Source of the DNA: Betaproteobacteria bacterium
GTDB lineage: Bacteria > Pseudomonadota > Gammaproteobacteria > Burkholderiales > Burkholderiaceae_D
DNA length: 45,185 bases
NCBI GenBank assembly: GCA_016868055.1
Contig: VGHX01000016.1
Span: 1 to 45,185, forward strand
Direction of reading: 5' to 3'
This document shows, in pieces, positions 30,575 through 42,770 of the stretch (the stretch's first letter is position 1; every line of letters begins with the position of its first letter). The position numbers and the translations under genes were made by a program. The notes beneath the pieces are model-generated. The model saw nothing but the letters and a program-made list of their open reading frames with translations, was not told where the DNA came from and made no database searches.

Positions 30575-31834
30575 ATGGATCAGCCTGTGTCGCCGATTCC
30601 CTCCGGCCCTGTCACGCGCAAGCTCACCCGCCAGGCAATTGTTCGCTACGGAGACCGCGAAGTGCGCGTCGGTGGCGGTGCGCCCGTCATGGTGCAGAGC
30701 ATGACCAATACCGACACCGGCGATGTGATCGGTACGGCGATACAGGTCAAGGAACTAGCGCGCGCCGGCTCTGAAGTGGTTCGTATTACCGTCAACACGG
30801 AAGATGCCGCCGCCGCCGTTCCCCTGATCCGCGAGCAGCTCGACAAAATGGGTGTGGATGTGCCGCTGGTGGGCGATTTTCATTACAACGGCCACCTGCT
30901 GCTGACGAAATACCCCGCGTGCGCAGAGGCGCTCTCAAAATACCGTATCAACCCGGGTAATGTGGGGCAGGGTGCTAAGCGCGATACGCAGTTCGCGCAA
31001 ATGATCGAGGTGGCAAACACATACAACAAGCCGGTGAGAATTGGCGTGAACTGGGGCAGCCTTGACCAGTCGCTGCTGGCAAAAATCATGGATGAAAACG
31101 CGCAGCGTAAAACGCCATGGAGCGCGCAGGCGGTGATGTACGAAGCGCTGATCACCTCGGCACTTGATAGCGCGCAGCGTGCCGAAGAACTCGGCATGCC
31201 GGGAGACCGTATTGTGTTGTCGTGCAAGGTATCGGGCGTGCAAGACCTGATTGCGGTGTATCGCGAGTTATCGCGGCGTTGCGACTACCCGCTGCATCTT
31301 GGACTGACGGAAGCCGGTATGGGTAGCAAAGGTATCGTTGCATCGACAGCGGCGATTGGCGTGCTACTGCAAGAGGGCATCGGCGACACTATTCGGGTGT
31401 CCCTCACGCCAGAGCCCGGCGGTGATCGCACCAAGGAAGTCATTGTTGCGCAAGAAATTTTGCAGACCATGGGCTTGCGGAAGTTCACACCGATGGTAAT
31501 CGCGTGCCCCGGCTGCGGCCGCACCACATCAACCGTGTTCCAAGAGCTCGCTGATCAAATCCAAAGCTATTTGCGCGAGCAAATGCCGGTCTGGAAAACA
31601 AGCTACCCCGGCGTGGAAGAAATGAACGTGGCTGTGATGGGCTGTATCGTCAACGGCCCCGGTGAGTCCAAGCACGCCAATATCGGGATCAGTTTGCCCG
31701 GGACTGGCGAGTCACCGGCGGCGCCGGTTTTTATTGATGGTCAGAAGTCGGTCACGCTGCGGGGTGAGCGCATTGCTGAAGATTTCCAGTCCATCGTACT
31801 GGATTACGTAAAGACCCGTTATGGCAGAGCATAA
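30575..31834 (+). CDS. ispG: 4-hydroxy-3-methylbut-2-en-1-yl diphosphate synthase IspG
   Basis: Iron-sulfur enzyme of the MEP isoprenoid pathway converting MEcPP to HMBPP. The 419 residues include [11 protein letters not shown] near residue 38, the TIM-barrel section with INPGNVG, and C-terminal cluster cysteines in CPGCGRTT (about 311-318) and [11 protein letters not shown] (about 352-362). The length equals other betaproteobacterial IspG proteins, which carry an internal insertion relative to the E. coli enzyme (about 370 residues). The gene overlaps hisS by 14 bases. Confidence 0.96.
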   Translation: MDQPVSPIPSGPVTRKLTRQAIVRYGDREVRVGGGAPVMVQSMTNTDTGDVIGTAIQVKELARAGSEVVRITVNTEDAAAAVPLIREQLDKMGVDVPLVGDFHYNGHLLLTKYPACAEALSKYRINPGNVGQGAKRDTQFAQMIEVANTYNKPVRIGVNWGSLDQSLLAKIMDENAQRKTPWSAQAVMYEALITSALDSAQRAEELGMPGDRIVLSCKVSGVQDLIAVYRELSRRCDYPLHLGLTEAGMGSKGIVASTAAIGVLLQEGIGDTIRVSLTPEPGGDRTKEVIVAQEILQTMGLRKFTPMVIACPGCGRTTSTVFQELADQIQSYLREQMPVWKTSYPGVEEMNVAVMGCIVNGPGESKHANIGISLPGTGESPAAPVFIDGQKSVTLRGERIAEDFQSIVLDYVKTRYGRA

Positions 31835-33179
31835 AAAAGAAAAAATTCTTGGTGTGAAGGGCATGAATGACGTACTGCCCGACGACGCGCCGCTGTGGGA
31901 GTTGTTTGAGAATACGGTGCAGTCGGTATTACGCAGCTATGGTTACCAGCAAATTCGCACGCCGATTGTTGAGCCCACCGCGTTGTTTGCGCGTGGGCTT
32001 GGTGCTGTCACCGACATCGTCGAGAAAGAGATGTACTCATTCACCGACAGCATGAATGGCGATCAGCTCACGCTGCGGCCCGAAAGTACTGCCGGGGTGG
32101 TGCGCTCGGTGCTCGAGCACAACCTGATCTATGACGGGCCCAAGCGACTTTGGTATTCGGGTCCGATGTTTCGACACGAGCGCCCGCAGCGAGGTCGTTA
32201 CCGTCAGTTTCATCAAGTTGGTGCCGAGGCAGTAGGATTTTCCGGTCCGGATATTGACGCCGAGTTGATCATGATGTGCCACCGCCTATGGGATGATCTC
32301 GGCTTGAGCGACATACGCTTGGAGATCAATTCTATCGGCGACGCTGAAGATCGTCACCGCCATCGGGCTGACCTGATTACCTACTTCGAAAAAAATAGCG
32401 ACTTGCTGGATGCCGAGGCGAGACGTCGGCTGCACACCAATCCGCTGCGCATTCTGGACACTAAAAATCCGGCCATGCAGGATTTGGTAAACCAAGCACC
32501 GCAGCTGCTCGATTACCTAGGCGATGTGTCGCGGGCGCATTTTGATGGACTACAGCGACTGCTCAACGCCAACAACATTCGCTTCACGATCAACCCGCGC
32601 TTGGTGCGGGGTATGGACTACTACAACCGCACGGTATTCGAGTGGATTACTGACCAGCTGGGCTCACAGGGCACGGTATGTGGCGGCGGTCGCTACGATC
32701 CGCTGGTTGAGATTTTTGGTGGCAAGCCTAGCCCGGCGGTCGGATTTGCGATGGGCGTCGAGCGGCTGCTTGAGTTGATGCGGGCGAGCTCCGGAACGAT
32801 CAGCGCGGGTCAGTGTGATGTCTATCTGGTACACCAAGGCGATGCGGCGCAATTGCAGGCCTTCATCATGGGCGAGCGTCTGCGGGATGCGGGGCTGGAT
32901 GTTGTGCTACATTGCGCAGCGCTTGGCGGCGCGGGCGGCTTCAAGGCACAGATGAAGCGCGCCGATGCCAGCGGCGCCGCCTACGCGCTCATACTGGGCG
33001 ACGATGAAATGGCGCAGGGCGAGGCGACCATCAAGCACTTGCGCGAGGCCGACATGACCAACAACCAACGGCATATCGCATTTGATCAGGTGGTCGATTA
33101 TCTGATTGATCAGATCGTTGGTGACGGCGCTCATGATCACGGGCATCTGCACGCTGGCCAAGTTCACACGCATCATTAA
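31821..33179 (+). CDS. hisS: Histidyl-tRNA synthetase with His-rich tail
   Basis: Class II aminoacyl-tRNA synthetase charging tRNA-His. The 452 residues include [13 protein letters not shown] near the N-terminus, motif 2 [16 protein letters not shown] near residue 118, the histidine-binding [13 protein letters not shown] near residue 263, motif 3 in [12 protein letters not shown] near residue 310, and a C-terminal anticodon-binding domain. The last 16 residues contain seven histidines ([15 protein letters not shown]), an unusual tail that could bind metal. The start lies inside the 3' end of ispG, a 14-base overlap in another frame. yfgM follows after 13 bases. Confidence 0.96.
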   Translation: MAEHKKEKILGVKGMNDVLPDDAPLWELFENTVQSVLRSYGYQQIRTPIVEPTALFARGLGAVTDIVEKEMYSFTDSMNGDQLTLRPESTAGVVRSVLEHNLIYDGPKRLWYSGPMFRHERPQRGRYRQFHQVGAEAVGFSGPDIDAELIMMCHRLWDDLGLSDIRLEINSIGDAEDRHRHRADLITYFEKNSDLLDAEARRRLHTNPLRILDTKNPAMQDLVNQAPQLLDYLGDVSRAHFDGLQRLLNANNIRFTINPRLVRGMDYYNRTVFEWITDQLGSQGTVCGGGRYDPLVEIFGGKPSPAVGFAMGVERLLELMRASSGTISAGQCDVYLVHQGDAAQLQAFIMGERLRDAGLDVVLHCAALGGAGGFKAQMKRADASGAAYALILGDDEMAQGEATIKHLREADMTNNQRHIAFDQVVDYLIDQIVGDGAHDHGHLHAGQVHTHH

Positions 33180-33192
33180 TTAAAAACATCTC

Positions 33193-33837
33193 ATGGCATA
33201 CGATCACGAAGAGCAAGAACAAATCGCGACGCTAAAAGCGTGGTGGGATAAATACGGCAACCTGGTCACTTGGTTTGTCACCGCGGTCTTACTCGCCTAT
33301 GCGTCGTGGACGGGTTGGAATTACTGGCAGCGGTCGCAGGCGGCGAAGGCGGCAGTTCTGTACGAAGAACTAGTCAAGGCGGTTGAGGCTAATGACGCGG
33401 CCAAGCGAGTTCGTGCGTCTGCGGATCTGAAAGATAAATTCGGTAGCACGGCATACGCGCAGATGGGCGCGCTGATTGTAGCGAGATCTGCGTTCGATGC
33501 TGCCGATTTACCGGCCGCGAAAACCGAGCTGCTGTGGGTCTCGGAGCATGGCAAGAACGATGAGTTCAAGGCGATCGCGCGCATACGCCTGGCTGGCGTG
33601 CTACTCGATGAAAAAGCCTACGACGAGGGCCTGAAGGTACTGACTGCTGATTTCCCGGATCAATTTGCGGCGCTGGTTGCAGATCGTAAAGGTGACCTCT
33701 ATGTTGGCCTCAACAAGCTGGATGATGCGCGGCTGGCATACCAAACGGCACTTGAGAAAACCGAAGTCAAGAACCCGGCGCGTCAACTGATACAGCTCAA
33801 GCTGGATGCCGTCGGCGGCACACCGAGCAAGGGTTAA
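33193..33837 (+). CDS. yfgM: YfgM-like tetratricopeptide protein
   Basis: Inner-membrane protein with a short cytosolic N-terminus (EEQEQIATLKAWWDKYGN), one transmembrane helix (about 20-37) and a periplasmic TPR-like domain of the TPR_21 type. In E. coli, YfgM associates with PpiD and the SecYEG translocon. The 214-residue length and the position between hisS and bamB match E. coli yfgM. bamB follows 13 bases after the stop. Confidence 0.9.
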   Translation: MAYDHEEQEQIATLKAWWDKYGNLVTWFVTAVLLAYASWTGWNYWQRSQAAKAAVLYEELVKAVEANDAAKRVRASADLKDKFGSTAYAQMGALIVARSAFDAADLPAAKTELLWVSEHGKNDEFKAIARIRLAGVLLDEKAYDEGLKVLTADFPDQFAALVADRKGDLYVGLNKLDDARLAYQTALEKTEVKNPARQLIQLKLDAVGGTPSKG

Positions 33838-33850
33838 CAAGGAACGATTG

Positions 33851-34996
33851 ATGAACAGCTCGCTGCGCTGGCTGCGACTAGCTTCTTTAGTGCTGGTCGT
33901 AGTATTGGCTTCTTGTTCTATGTTTTCAGGCAAAAAGGCTCGCATTGAGCCCGCGCCGCTGGTCGAGTTCAAACCAAGCCTGACTGTCCGTACGCTGTGG
34001 CGCGCCGACATTGGCGCGGCAGGAACGCCGTTTCTGACACCCGCATTCGCCGATGGCAAAGTATTTGCAGCAGGTAGCGGCGGCAAGGTTGTGGCGGTCG
34101 ACGCCTCGAGCGGGCAGACAACATGGAGCATCACCGTTGATGCCGAAATTGCTGCGGGCGTCGGCGCTGATGCAGCAACCGTAGCAGTCGCGAGCGCGCG
34201 CGGAACGGTGTTCGCGTTTGATGCGGCAACCGGCAAGCAGCGCTGGAAAGTGAAGGCGTCGACTGAGGTGTTATCTGCGCCAGCGGTGGGTAGCGGTGTG
34301 GTGGTCGTACGCAGCATGGACAACAAGATCGTTGCCTATGATGTCGAGACCGGTGAGCGTCGCTGGCTAGTACAGCGAACAGCGCCAGCGCTCGTGCTGC
34401 GCTCGGCGCCGGGTATCGTGATCGCTGACGGCGTAGCGTTCGTTGCCTTGCCTGCCGGTCGGCTATTGGCAATTAACACAGCGACCGGCGTCGCTCGCTG
34501 GGACGCGCCGGTGGCCGAGCCGCGGGGCGCTACTGAGCTCGAGCGCGTCGCTGATGTTTCCGGTTTGCCCGCCTTGCTCGGGCGCGACATCTGCGCCACC
34601 GCGTACCAAGGCCGAATTGCCTGCATGGATACATCAAACGGTAGCTTGCGCTGGGCGCGAGAGTTTTCGGCGGATGCCGGTCCGGCCATGGATCAGCGCT
34701 ATGTATTTGCCGCCGATGAGATCGGCGTACTGGCTGGTTTTTCGCGTGATACCGGGGGTAGCCTTTGGCGCAGCACTGCACTACGTGGGCGAGGCTTGTC
34801 TGCTCCGGTGTCTTTCGGACGTGCGGTGGTCGTCGGCGATAAAGAGGGCTATCTGCATTTCCTGTCACGCGAAGAAGGCGCTATGCTGGCCCGCCTGAAT
34901 ACCGGCTCACAGGTGCGCGCCGCGCCGGTTGTGACAGGTGCAAACTTGGTGGTGCAAACGGTTGATGGCAAACTGATTGCGCTCACCACCGAGTAA
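33851..34996 (+). CDS. bamB: Outer-membrane assembly lipoprotein BamB
   Basis: Beta-propeller lipoprotein of the BAM complex, which inserts beta-barrel proteins in the outer membrane. The 381-residue product has lipobox LASC with the lipidated Cys22. Repeated PQQ-type blades follow, with tryptophan motifs (for example GQTTWSI, GKQRWKV, GERRWLV, GVARWDA, GSLRWAR, GSLWRST) at roughly 40-residue spacing. An upstream in-frame ATG at 33806 lies inside yfgM. ATG 33851 has an AAGGA Shine-Dalgarno and starts the signal peptide. Confidence 0.95.
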   Translation: MNSSLRWLRLASLVLVVVLASCSMFSGKKARIEPAPLVEFKPSLTVRTLWRADIGAAGTPFLTPAFADGKVFAAGSGGKVVAVDASSGQTTWSITVDAEIAAGVGADAATVAVASARGTVFAFDAATGKQRWKVKASTEVLSAPAVGSGVVVVRSMDNKIVAYDVETGERRWLVQRTAPALVLRSAPGIVIADGVAFVALPAGRLLAINTATGVARWDAPVAEPRGATELERVADVSGLPALLGRDICATAYQGRIACMDTSNGSLRWAREFSADAGPAMDQRYVFAADEIGVLAGFSRDTGGSLWRSTALRGRGLSAPVSFGRAVVVGDKEGYLHFLSREEGAMLARLNTGSQVRAAPVVTGANLVVQTVDGKLIALTTE

Positions 34997-35061
34997 TCTC
35001 AAGCTGTGGTCTAGCGCTGCATGAGCGCAAAACCTGGCCTAGTCCGGAACCTCAACTCGCC

Positions 35062-36396
35062 ATGAAACCCGTGATCGCCCTGGTCGGGCGGCCGAATGTC
35101 GGCAAATCTACGCTCTTCAATCGTATGACGCGCTCGCGTGATGCGCTGGTGGCGGATTTTCCCGGACTTACGCGCGACCGCCACTACGGCGAAGGGCGCA
35201 TCGGCAAGCGTCCGTTTCTCGTGATCGATACCGGTGGCTTTGAGCCGGTAGCCAAAGAGGGCATCTTGCGCGAGATGGCCAAGCAGACACAGCAGGCCAT
35301 TGCCGAGGCCGACATCGTCTTGTTCTTGGTCGATGGTCGTCAGGGATTGACGCCACACGATAAAACCATCACTGATTTTTTACGGAAAGCAGGACGTAAG
35401 GTCATGCTGGTAGTGAACAAATCCGAGGGTATGCGATACACCAGCGTCGCGTCGGATTTTTACGAACTGGGGCTTGGTGACCCTTGCGTCATCTCTGCCG
35501 CGCACGGTGATGGCGTGCCTGATTTGGTCGAGTCGGCGCTCGATGAATTAGTCGAGAATAACTCGGAGGCGCCAGATCAGCCCGACCAGCGCGGCATTCG
35601 TATTGCGATTGTTGGTCGGCCTAATGTGGGCAAGTCAACCATGGTCAATGCCTTACTCGGCGAGGAACGGGTGATTGCGTTCGACATGCCGGGTACCACG
35701 CGTGACTCGATTGAAATACCATTTGAACGTGACGGGCGTCACTACGCATTGATTGATACTGCCGGCATTCGTCGCAAGGGTAAAGTGTTCGAAGCGATCG
35801 AGAAATTCTCCGTCGTAAAAACACTGAAGTCGATTGCTGATGCGAATGTTGTGCTGTTGCTGTTGGATGCGCAGCAGGACATTTCTGAGCAAGACGCGCA
35901 TATCGGTGGTTTTGTGTTGGAAGCGGGTCGCGCGTTGGTGGTTGGTGTGAACAAGTGGGACGGTCTTGATCAAGACAAACGAGAACACATCAAACGCGAG
36001 ATCGAACGCAAGCTATCTTTTCTTTCATTTGCCAAGATGCATTTCATTTCCGCCATCAAGGGTACGGGCATACCACCGATGATGAAATCCATCAACGCTG
36101 CCTACGAGGCGGCGATGAAGAATCTGCCGACGCCGCAGCTGACGCGTGCCCTTCAAGAAGCGGTAGACCACCAGCAGCCACGCCGCAAGGGATCGGTTCG
36201 CCCGAAACTTCGTTTCGCTCATCAAGGCGGTCAAAACCCGCCCATCATTATTGTGCATGGCAACGCATTAGATGGCATAGACCCGAGCTACAAACGGTAT
36301 CTGGAGAAACATTTTCGCGAAAGTTTCGGGCTGGTGGGCACGCCGCTGCAGATAGAGTTTCGCTCTGGAAAAAACCCCTTCTCAAAAACGGATTAG
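35062..36396 (+). CDS. der: Ribosome-assembly GTPase Der (EngA)
   Basis: Tandem GTPase needed for 50S subunit maturation. The 444 residues show two complete GTPase domains. The first has G1 GRPNVGKST (about 8-16), G3 DTGG and G4 NKSE. The second has G1 GRPNVGKST (about 184-192), G3 DTAG and G4 NKWD. A C-terminal KH-like domain includes [13 protein letters not shown] and [12 protein letters not shown]. It starts 65 bases after bamB, the usual neighbour in proteobacteria. Confidence 0.97.
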   Translation: MKPVIALVGRPNVGKSTLFNRMTRSRDALVADFPGLTRDRHYGEGRIGKRPFLVIDTGGFEPVAKEGILREMAKQTQQAIAEADIVLFLVDGRQGLTPHDKTITDFLRKAGRKVMLVVNKSEGMRYTSVASDFYELGLGDPCVISAAHGDGVPDLVESALDELVENNSEAPDQPDQRGIRIAIVGRPNVGKSTMVNALLGEERVIAFDMPGTTRDSIEIPFERDGRHYALIDTAGIRRKGKVFEAIEKFSVVKTLKSIADANVVLLLLDAQQDISEQDAHIGGFVLEAGRALVVGVNKWDGLDQDKREHIKREIERKLSFLSFAKMHFISAIKGTGIPPMMKSINAAYEAAMKNLPTPQLTRALQEAVDHQQPRRKGSVRPKLRFAHQGGQNPPIIIVHGNALDGIDPSYKRYLEKHFRESFGLVGTPLQIEFRSGKNPFSKTD

Positions 36397-36529
36397 CGAG
36401 GATTTTGCGCGACGCCGTTTGCCAGCGAGTGCCAAAATCGATTACAGTCTGAGTTGCCAGTGATTGGGGCGTTCACCTCCGTCAAATGTGAAAAACAATC
36501 CGCTGAACTTATAAGAATACGGAGCATCC

Positions 36530-36775
36530 ATGAGCAACAAAGGGCAACTGCTGCAGGATCCATTCCTCAACGCCTTGCGAAAAGAACACGTGCCAGTATC
36601 TATTTATCTTGTTAATGGCATCAAGCTGCAGGGGCATATCGAGTCCTTCGATCAGTACGTTGTGTTGCTGCGCAACACAGTCACCCAAATGGTGTACAAG
36701 CACGCGATCTCTACGGTTGTACCCGCGCGCGCGGTCAATCTGCAACAAGCCACCTCAGAGTCCGAGTCTGAGTAA
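36530..36775 (+). CDS. hfq: RNA chaperone Hfq
   Basis: Sm-like hexameric protein that pairs small RNAs with mRNAs. The 81 residues include Sm1 ([21 protein letters not shown]) in short form VNGIKLQG and Sm2 with [10 protein letters not shown]. The proximal-face residues Gln8 and Tyr56-Lys57-His58 regions are preserved. The C-terminal tail is short and acidic (SESESE). A TATAAG sequence lies 20 bases upstream of the ATG, within the 133-base gap after der, and ACGGAG serves as Shine-Dalgarno. hflX follows. Confidence 0.96.
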   Translation: MSNKGQLLQDPFLNALRKEHVPVSIYLVNGIKLQGHIESFDQYVVLLRNTVTQMVYKHAISTVVPARAVNLQQATSESESE

Positions 36776-36814
36776 GTCGCTCTCGCCTCGCGACCCTCGG
36801 TCCGGGGCTGCCTG

Positions 36815-37918
36815 ATGCGCGCTGTTATGGTCGGCGTGGACTTCGGCAAAGGCGACTTTCACGCCAGCCTCGAAGAACTCGCGCTGTTGTCCACCTCTGC
36901 CGGCGCACAGCCGGTGGCGGCCGTCACCGGGCGGCGCTCAAGCCCGGACGCGTCACTGTTCGTGGGTTCGGGCAAAGCAGATGAAATAGCAGAGGCCTTG
37001 ACCGACCTGGGCGCGGATTTGGCGATCTTTAACCATGCGCTCTCGCCAGCGCAGCAGCGCAATCTCGAGCGACACCTCAAAGTGCGCGTGATCGACCGCA
37101 CCAGCCTGATACTCGATATCTTTGCCCAACGCGCAAAAAGTCACGAGGGTAAGGTGCAGGTCGAGCTAGCGCAGCTACAGCATCTGGCCACGCGTCTGGT
37201 GCGTGGCTGGACCCACCTTGAGCGGCAGAAGGGTGGTATCGGGCTGCGAGGCCCCGGCGAGACCCAGCTGGAGACCGATCGACGTCTGATCGGTGAGCGG
37301 GTCAAGATGTTACGGTCCAAGCTGGAAAAACTGCAGCGCCAGCGACTGACTCAGCGGCGCGCGCGCGAGCGCAGCGCAACATTTTCCGTATCGCTTGTCG
37401 GTTACACCAATGCGGGTAAGTCAACCCTGTTTAACAATATGACAAAGGCAGGTGTCTACGCTGCTGACCAGTTATTCGCCACGCTGGATACCACCTCGCG
37501 CCGCATGCACCTGGGCGAGGCAGGCAATGTTGTGCTGTCCGATACCGTCGGTTTCATCCGGGAGCTGCCAACGCAATTGGTGGCGGCTTTTCGCGCCACT
37601 TTGGAGGAAACCATACACGCTGATCTGCTGCTGCATGTTGTTGATGCCGTCAGCCCGGTGCGCGATGAACAGATTTTACAAGTGAATCAAGTGCTGGCCG
37701 AGATCGGCGCAGACCATATTCCCCAAATTCTGGTGTGGAACAAGATCGATGTTGGCGTACGAGGCCCCGGCGTCGAATATGATGAATATGATAAAATTCT
37801 CCGCATTTTTGTGAGTGCGAAAACCGGCGAAGGCATTGATTTGCTTCGTAATGCGATCGCTAGCAGCGCTCAGCACTCCCACCGACCGCACAACTCCACC
37901 GCATGTTCGGATCAATAA
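36815..37918 (+). CDS. hflX: GTPase HflX
   Basis: Ribosome-associated GTPase that splits stalled ribosomes, for example under heat stress. The 367 residues carry the N-terminal HflX domain with the glycine-rich segment GGIGLRGPGETQLETDRR near residue 143, a coiled linker (about 165-185), then the GTPase domain with G1 GYTNAGKSTLF near residue 200, G3 DTVGF near 246 and G4 NKID near 309. The 3' end overlaps hflK by 16 bases. The hfq-hflX-hflK-hflC order equals that of E. coli. Confidence 0.95.
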   Translation: MRAVMVGVDFGKGDFHASLEELALLSTSAGAQPVAAVTGRRSSPDASLFVGSGKADEIAEALTDLGADLAIFNHALSPAQQRNLERHLKVRVIDRTSLILDIFAQRAKSHEGKVQVELAQLQHLATRLVRGWTHLERQKGGIGLRGPGETQLETDRRLIGERVKMLRSKLEKLQRQRLTQRRARERSATFSVSLVGYTNAGKSTLFNNMTKAGVYAADQLFATLDTTSRRMHLGEAGNVVLSDTVGFIRELPTQLVAAFRATLEETIHADLLLHVVDAVSPVRDEQILQVNQVLAEIGADHIPQILVWNKIDVGVRGPGVEYDEYDKILRIFVSAKTGEGIDLLRNAIASSAQHSHRPHNSTACSDQ

Positions 37919-39180
37919 GAAAAAAATTTGGCCTGAAATTCTCCTTGAACGACCCTCGCTGGGGTCGCGGGTCTCAGGACAATGACAACAAAGAGCCGCG
38001 GCAAACGGGCCGACCGAATGATGGCCCGCCTGATCTCGACCAATTGTGGCGCGATTTCAATCAGCGTATCAACCGACTGCTGCGCGGTAAGGGCGGCGGC
38101 GGTACGGGTGGCGGCTCGGGCAACGAGGGCGATGACGACGCACGCGGCGCGGGCATTAGCGCAGGCGTTGCAGGCGCGGTGATTGTGTTTTTGTGGTTAG
38201 TGAGCGGGTTCTTCATTATCCAAGAAGGTCAAACCGGCATCGTGCTCACTTTCGGTAAATACAGCCACTCTGCGCAGCCGGGCTTCAATTGGCGTTGGCC
38301 TTACCCGATACAGACCCAGGAAACCGTCAATCTCTCGCAGGTTCGTACGGTTGAGGTGGGTTACCGAAGCAATGTACGTAACAAGCTGGCGCGCGAGTCG
38401 CTCATGCTGACCGATGACGAGAACATCATCGACATTCAATTCGCTGTGCAGTACCGGCTGAAAGATGCATCGGCATGGGTATTCAATAATCGAGACCAGG
38501 AAGAAACCGTTAAACAAGTCGCTGAGACTGCCATCCGTGAAGTCGTCGGCAAATCGAAGATGGATTTCGTGTTGTACGAAGGGCGCGAGAAAGTTGCGTT
38601 TGATACCAGTGCCTTGATGCAGCAGATCCTTGATCGCTACGCGACGGGCGTACTGGTGGCCAATGTCACCATGCAAGCTGTACAGCCACCAGAGCAGGTA
38701 CAGGCAGCGTTCGATGATGCCGTGAAAGCCGGCCAGGACCGCGAGCGCCAGAAGAACGAGGGCCAGGCCTACGCCAACGATGTGATTCCCAAGGCGCGCG
38801 GTGCGGCGTCGCGTTTGATGCAGGAATCCGAAGGCTACCGGGCGCGCGTGGTCGCTAACGCAGAGGGTGAGGCAGCGCGCTTTAACAAGGTGTTGGTCGA
38901 GTATCAGCGCGCGCCTGGCGTGATGCGTGATCGTCTATACATCGAGGCGATGCAGCAGATCTTTGCGAGCACGACCAAGATCATGGTCGACACCAAGAGC
39001 AACAACAGCATGATTTACCTGCCGCTCGATAAGTTAATCGCGCAGACAGCTGCTGAGGCAGCGGCGGGCGTTGCGCCACCGCCGACCACGCCTGCGTCAT
39101 CGGCACTTGAGGCGTCGGTGAATGAAGGCAAGCCGGACAGAAATCGCGAGCGCAGTATGCGCGATCGGGAGAGTCGATAA
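37903..39180 (+). CDS. hflK: FtsH-modulating protein HflK
   Basis: SPFH/band 7 membrane protein forming, with HflC, a large cage around the FtsH protease. The 425 residues have a charged and Gly-rich cytosolic N-terminus (polyglycine near 62-72), a transmembrane helix (about 86-106), a band 7 domain (EGQTGIVLTFGKY onward) and a long helical region with DAVKAGQDRERQKNEG near residue 268. The C-terminal tail is low in complexity and basic. It overlaps hflX at the start and hflC at the stop (TAATG). Confidence 0.95.
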   Translation: MFGSIRKKFGLKFSLNDPRWGRGSQDNDNKEPRQTGRPNDGPPDLDQLWRDFNQRINRLLRGKGGGGTGGGSGNEGDDDARGAGISAGVAGAVIVFLWLVSGFFIIQEGQTGIVLTFGKYSHSAQPGFNWRWPYPIQTQETVNLSQVRTVEVGYRSNVRNKLARESLMLTDDENIIDIQFAVQYRLKDASAWVFNNRDQEETVKQVAETAIREVVGKSKMDFVLYEGREKVAFDTSALMQQILDRYATGVLVANVTMQAVQPPEQVQAAFDDAVKAGQDRERQKNEGQAYANDVIPKARGAASRLMQESEGYRARVVANAEGEAARFNKVLVEYQRAPGVMRDRLYIEAMQQIFASTTKIMVDTKSNNSMIYLPLDKLIAQTAAEAAAGVAPPPTTPASSALEASVNEGKPDRNRERSMRDRESR

Positions 39181-40058
39181 TGAGTCGGCTGATATCTTAC
39201 GTAATCGCAGCGTTAATTGCGCTGGCTTTGCTGTCTTCGATGCTGTTCGTGGTGGATCAGCGCCAGTACGCGATCGTGTTCGCCTTGGGTGAGGTCAAGC
39301 AGGTCATCAAAGACCCCGGGCTGCACTTCAAGCTGCCGCCGCCGTTTCAAAATGTGATGTTCCTCGACAAGCGTATTCTCACGCTTGATACACCCGAGCC
39401 GGATCGCTTCATCACAGCGGAAAAGAAAAACATCCTGGTTGACGCCTTCGTCAAATGGCGGATTGCTGACCCTCGCTTGTACTTCGTGTCCTTCAGCGGC
39501 GACGAGCGTCGCGCACAAGACCGTATGGCGCAGATCATCAAAGCGGCGCTTAATGAAGAAATCACCAAGCGCACTGTTCGCGAGGTGATCTCAGGCGAGC
39601 GCGGCAAAGTGATGGATGCGATTCGTAACAAGGTGGCTACCGAGGCTACACAAATCGGCGCACAAATTCTGGATGTTCGGTTGAAGCGCGTTGATTACGT
39701 CGAGCAAATCAATAATTCGGTCTACGAGCGGATGAAATCCGAGCGGGTCAGGGTGGCTAACGAGTTACGCTCCACGGGCTCTGCCGAGTCTGAAAAAATT
39801 CGTGCAGATGCCGACCGTCAGCGAACCGTGATCCTGGCGGAAGCCTATCGTCAGGCTGAGGCGATTCGCGGTGACGGAGACGCCAAGGCCGCCCGCATCT
39901 ACTCGGATGCGTTCGGCAAGAACCCCGAATTCTATAAATTCATGCGCAGCCTGGAGGCTTACAAAGACAGCTTCAAGACGCGTAGCGATGTGTTGTTGAT
40001 CGATCCGAACTCGGAATTCCTCCGGTACTTCAAGACCCCCGGCGGCGCCAAGAAATAA
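39180..40058 (+). CDS. hflC: FtsH-modulating protein HflC
   Basis: Partner of HflK in the periplasmic cage that regulates FtsH. The 292 residues begin with a transmembrane helix (about 5-24), followed by the band 7 domain (VVDQRQYAIVFALGE) and a helical segment (NELRSTGSAESEKIRADADR). A C-terminal part with NPEFYKFMRSLEAYKDSF is typical of HflC. The start codon overlaps the hflK stop by one base. Confidence 0.95.
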   Translation: MSRLISYVIAALIALALLSSMLFVVDQRQYAIVFALGEVKQVIKDPGLHFKLPPPFQNVMFLDKRILTLDTPEPDRFITAEKKNILVDAFVKWRIADPRLYFVSFSGDERRAQDRMAQIIKAALNEEITKRTVREVISGERGKVMDAIRNKVATEATQIGAQILDVRLKRVDYVEQINNSVYERMKSERVRVANELRSTGSAESEKIRADADRQRTVILAEAYRQAEAIRGDGDAKAARIYSDAFGKNPEFYKFMRSLEAYKDSFKTRSDVLLIDPNSEFLRYFKTPGGAKK

Positions 40059-40066
40059 GGTGGGCT

Positions 40067-40267
40067 GTGGGTTACTCTTTACTGGCCGCGCTCGGCCTGC
40101 TTTTTGTGCTTGAGGGGCTGCTGCCCCTGCTGGCACCGCAGCGGTGGCGCAAAACCTTCTTGCAAATCGCCCAACTCTCCGACGGCCAGATCCGTTTTTT
40201 TGGGCTGGTCGCGATCCTGTTTGGTATCCTCTTGCTCGCCTTCCATCTTTTCACCCTTCCTGCCTGA
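40067..40267 (+). CDS. yjeT: Small DUF2065 membrane protein YjeT
   Basis: A 66-residue protein with two hydrophobic helices (about 3-23 and 42-62) separated by the basic segment PQRWRKTFLQIAQL. This is the DUF2065 layout, and E. coli yjeT is likewise located after hflC. The start is GTG, 8 bases after the hflC stop. Its function is unknown. hisZ begins 6 bases after the stop. Confidence 0.88.
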   Translation: MGYSLLAALGLLFVLEGLLPLLAPQRWRKTFLQIAQLSDGQIRFFGLVAILFGILLLAFHLFTLPA

Positions 40268-40273
40268 TCTCCC

Positions 40274-41425
40274 ATGCCCAACTGGCTGCTGCCCGAGAAT
40301 GTTGCTGATGTCTTGCCGTCCGAGGCGCGCAAGACAGAGGAGGTACGTCGTGCCATGCTCGACCAGTTCCGCAGCTACGGCTACGAGTTGGTGGCGCCGC
40401 CGCTGCTGGAGTACGTTGAATCACTGATGCCGGTGCAAGATCAGGACCTCGATCTGCGCATGTTCAAGTTGGTCGATCAGCTATCTGGGCGCACCATGGG
40501 CATTCGGGCCGATATGACGATTCAAGTCGCTCGCATCGACGCGCACCTGCTTAACCGCCCGGGCGTGGTGCGGCTCTGCTACGCGGGTGCGCTGTTACAT
40601 ACACGGCCCTCCGGATTTCACTCGACGCGTGAGCCGCTGCAGGTGGGTGCCGAGATTTATGGTCACGCTGGTCTTGAGGCTGATGTCGAGATACAGGCGC
40701 TGGCGCTGGCCTCGCTTAAGCTGGCGGGGTTATCTGAGCTCACGCTCGACCTGTCCCATGCCGGGGTATTGGACGCTGTTATTGAGGATGATCCGCGTGC
40801 CAAGAGCGAGCGATCGACGTTGATTGGCCTCCTGCGCTCCAAGGATATGCCCGCGTTGCGTCAATGGGTGAAGCGCTACGGGTCCTCGGTGCGTGATGCG
40901 ATCCTGACCCTCGCCGCATTACGCGGAGGTATCGGGGTGCTGGATACGGCCAGACACGCGCTACCTCGCAAAGCAGCGATTGATCAGGCCTTGAATGCCT
41001 TGTCGCAAATGGCTGAGGCCGCGACTGGCGCGAGCATTAATATTGATCTGGCTGATTTGTCGGGCTATCAGTATGAAAGCGGCGTGACCTTCGCGATCTA
41101 TGTTCCCGGCTTGCCCAATGCAGTGGCGCGTGGGGGGCGCTACGACGAAGTCGGAGAGGCTTTCGGTCGCGCGCGACCGGCAACCGGTTTCTCGATGGAT
41201 CTGCGGGAAATTGTTGTCTTGCTGCCGGTAACGCCACCGGTGCCGGCGATCAGCGCGCCGTGGCGACAAGACGAAGCACTACAAACGTTCATTGCACAAT
41301 TACGGCTGCAGGGAGAGATTGTGATTCAACACTTCCCGGGACAGTCGCCTGACCCGCAGGAGTTTGATTGCGATCGCGAAATTGTCGAGCAAAACGGAAA
41401 GCTCATTATCAAGCCGCTGCGTTGA
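40274..41425 (+). CDS. hisZ: ATP phosphoribosyltransferase regulatory subunit HisZ
   Basis: HisRS-like paralogue that activates the short form of HisG in the first step of histidine biosynthesis. The 383 residues keep the class II synthetase core ([20 protein letters not shown] in short form [20 protein letters not shown], and [21 protein letters not shown] near residue 280) but lack the anticodon-binding domain. The motif 2 arginine context of true HisRS is also changed. A real hisS lies 7 kb upstream. The position between yjeT and purA is conserved in betaproteobacteria. Confidence 0.93.
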   Translation: MPNWLLPENVADVLPSEARKTEEVRRAMLDQFRSYGYELVAPPLLEYVESLMPVQDQDLDLRMFKLVDQLSGRTMGIRADMTIQVARIDAHLLNRPGVVRLCYAGALLHTRPSGFHSTREPLQVGAEIYGHAGLEADVEIQALALASLKLAGLSELTLDLSHAGVLDAVIEDDPRAKSERSTLIGLLRSKDMPALRQWVKRYGSSVRDAILTLAALRGGIGVLDTARHALPRKAAIDQALNALSQMAEAATGASINIDLADLSGYQYESGVTFAIYVPGLPNAVARGGRYDEVGEAFGRARPATGFSMDLREIVVLLPVTPPVPAISAPWRQDEALQTFIAQLRLQGEIVIQHFPGQSPDPQEFDCDREIVEQNGKLIIKPLR

Positions 41426-41448
41426 CAGCGGACATCACAAGAGACTGA

Positions 41449-42765
<1,317 letters not shown>

Positions 42766-42770
42766 CACCG

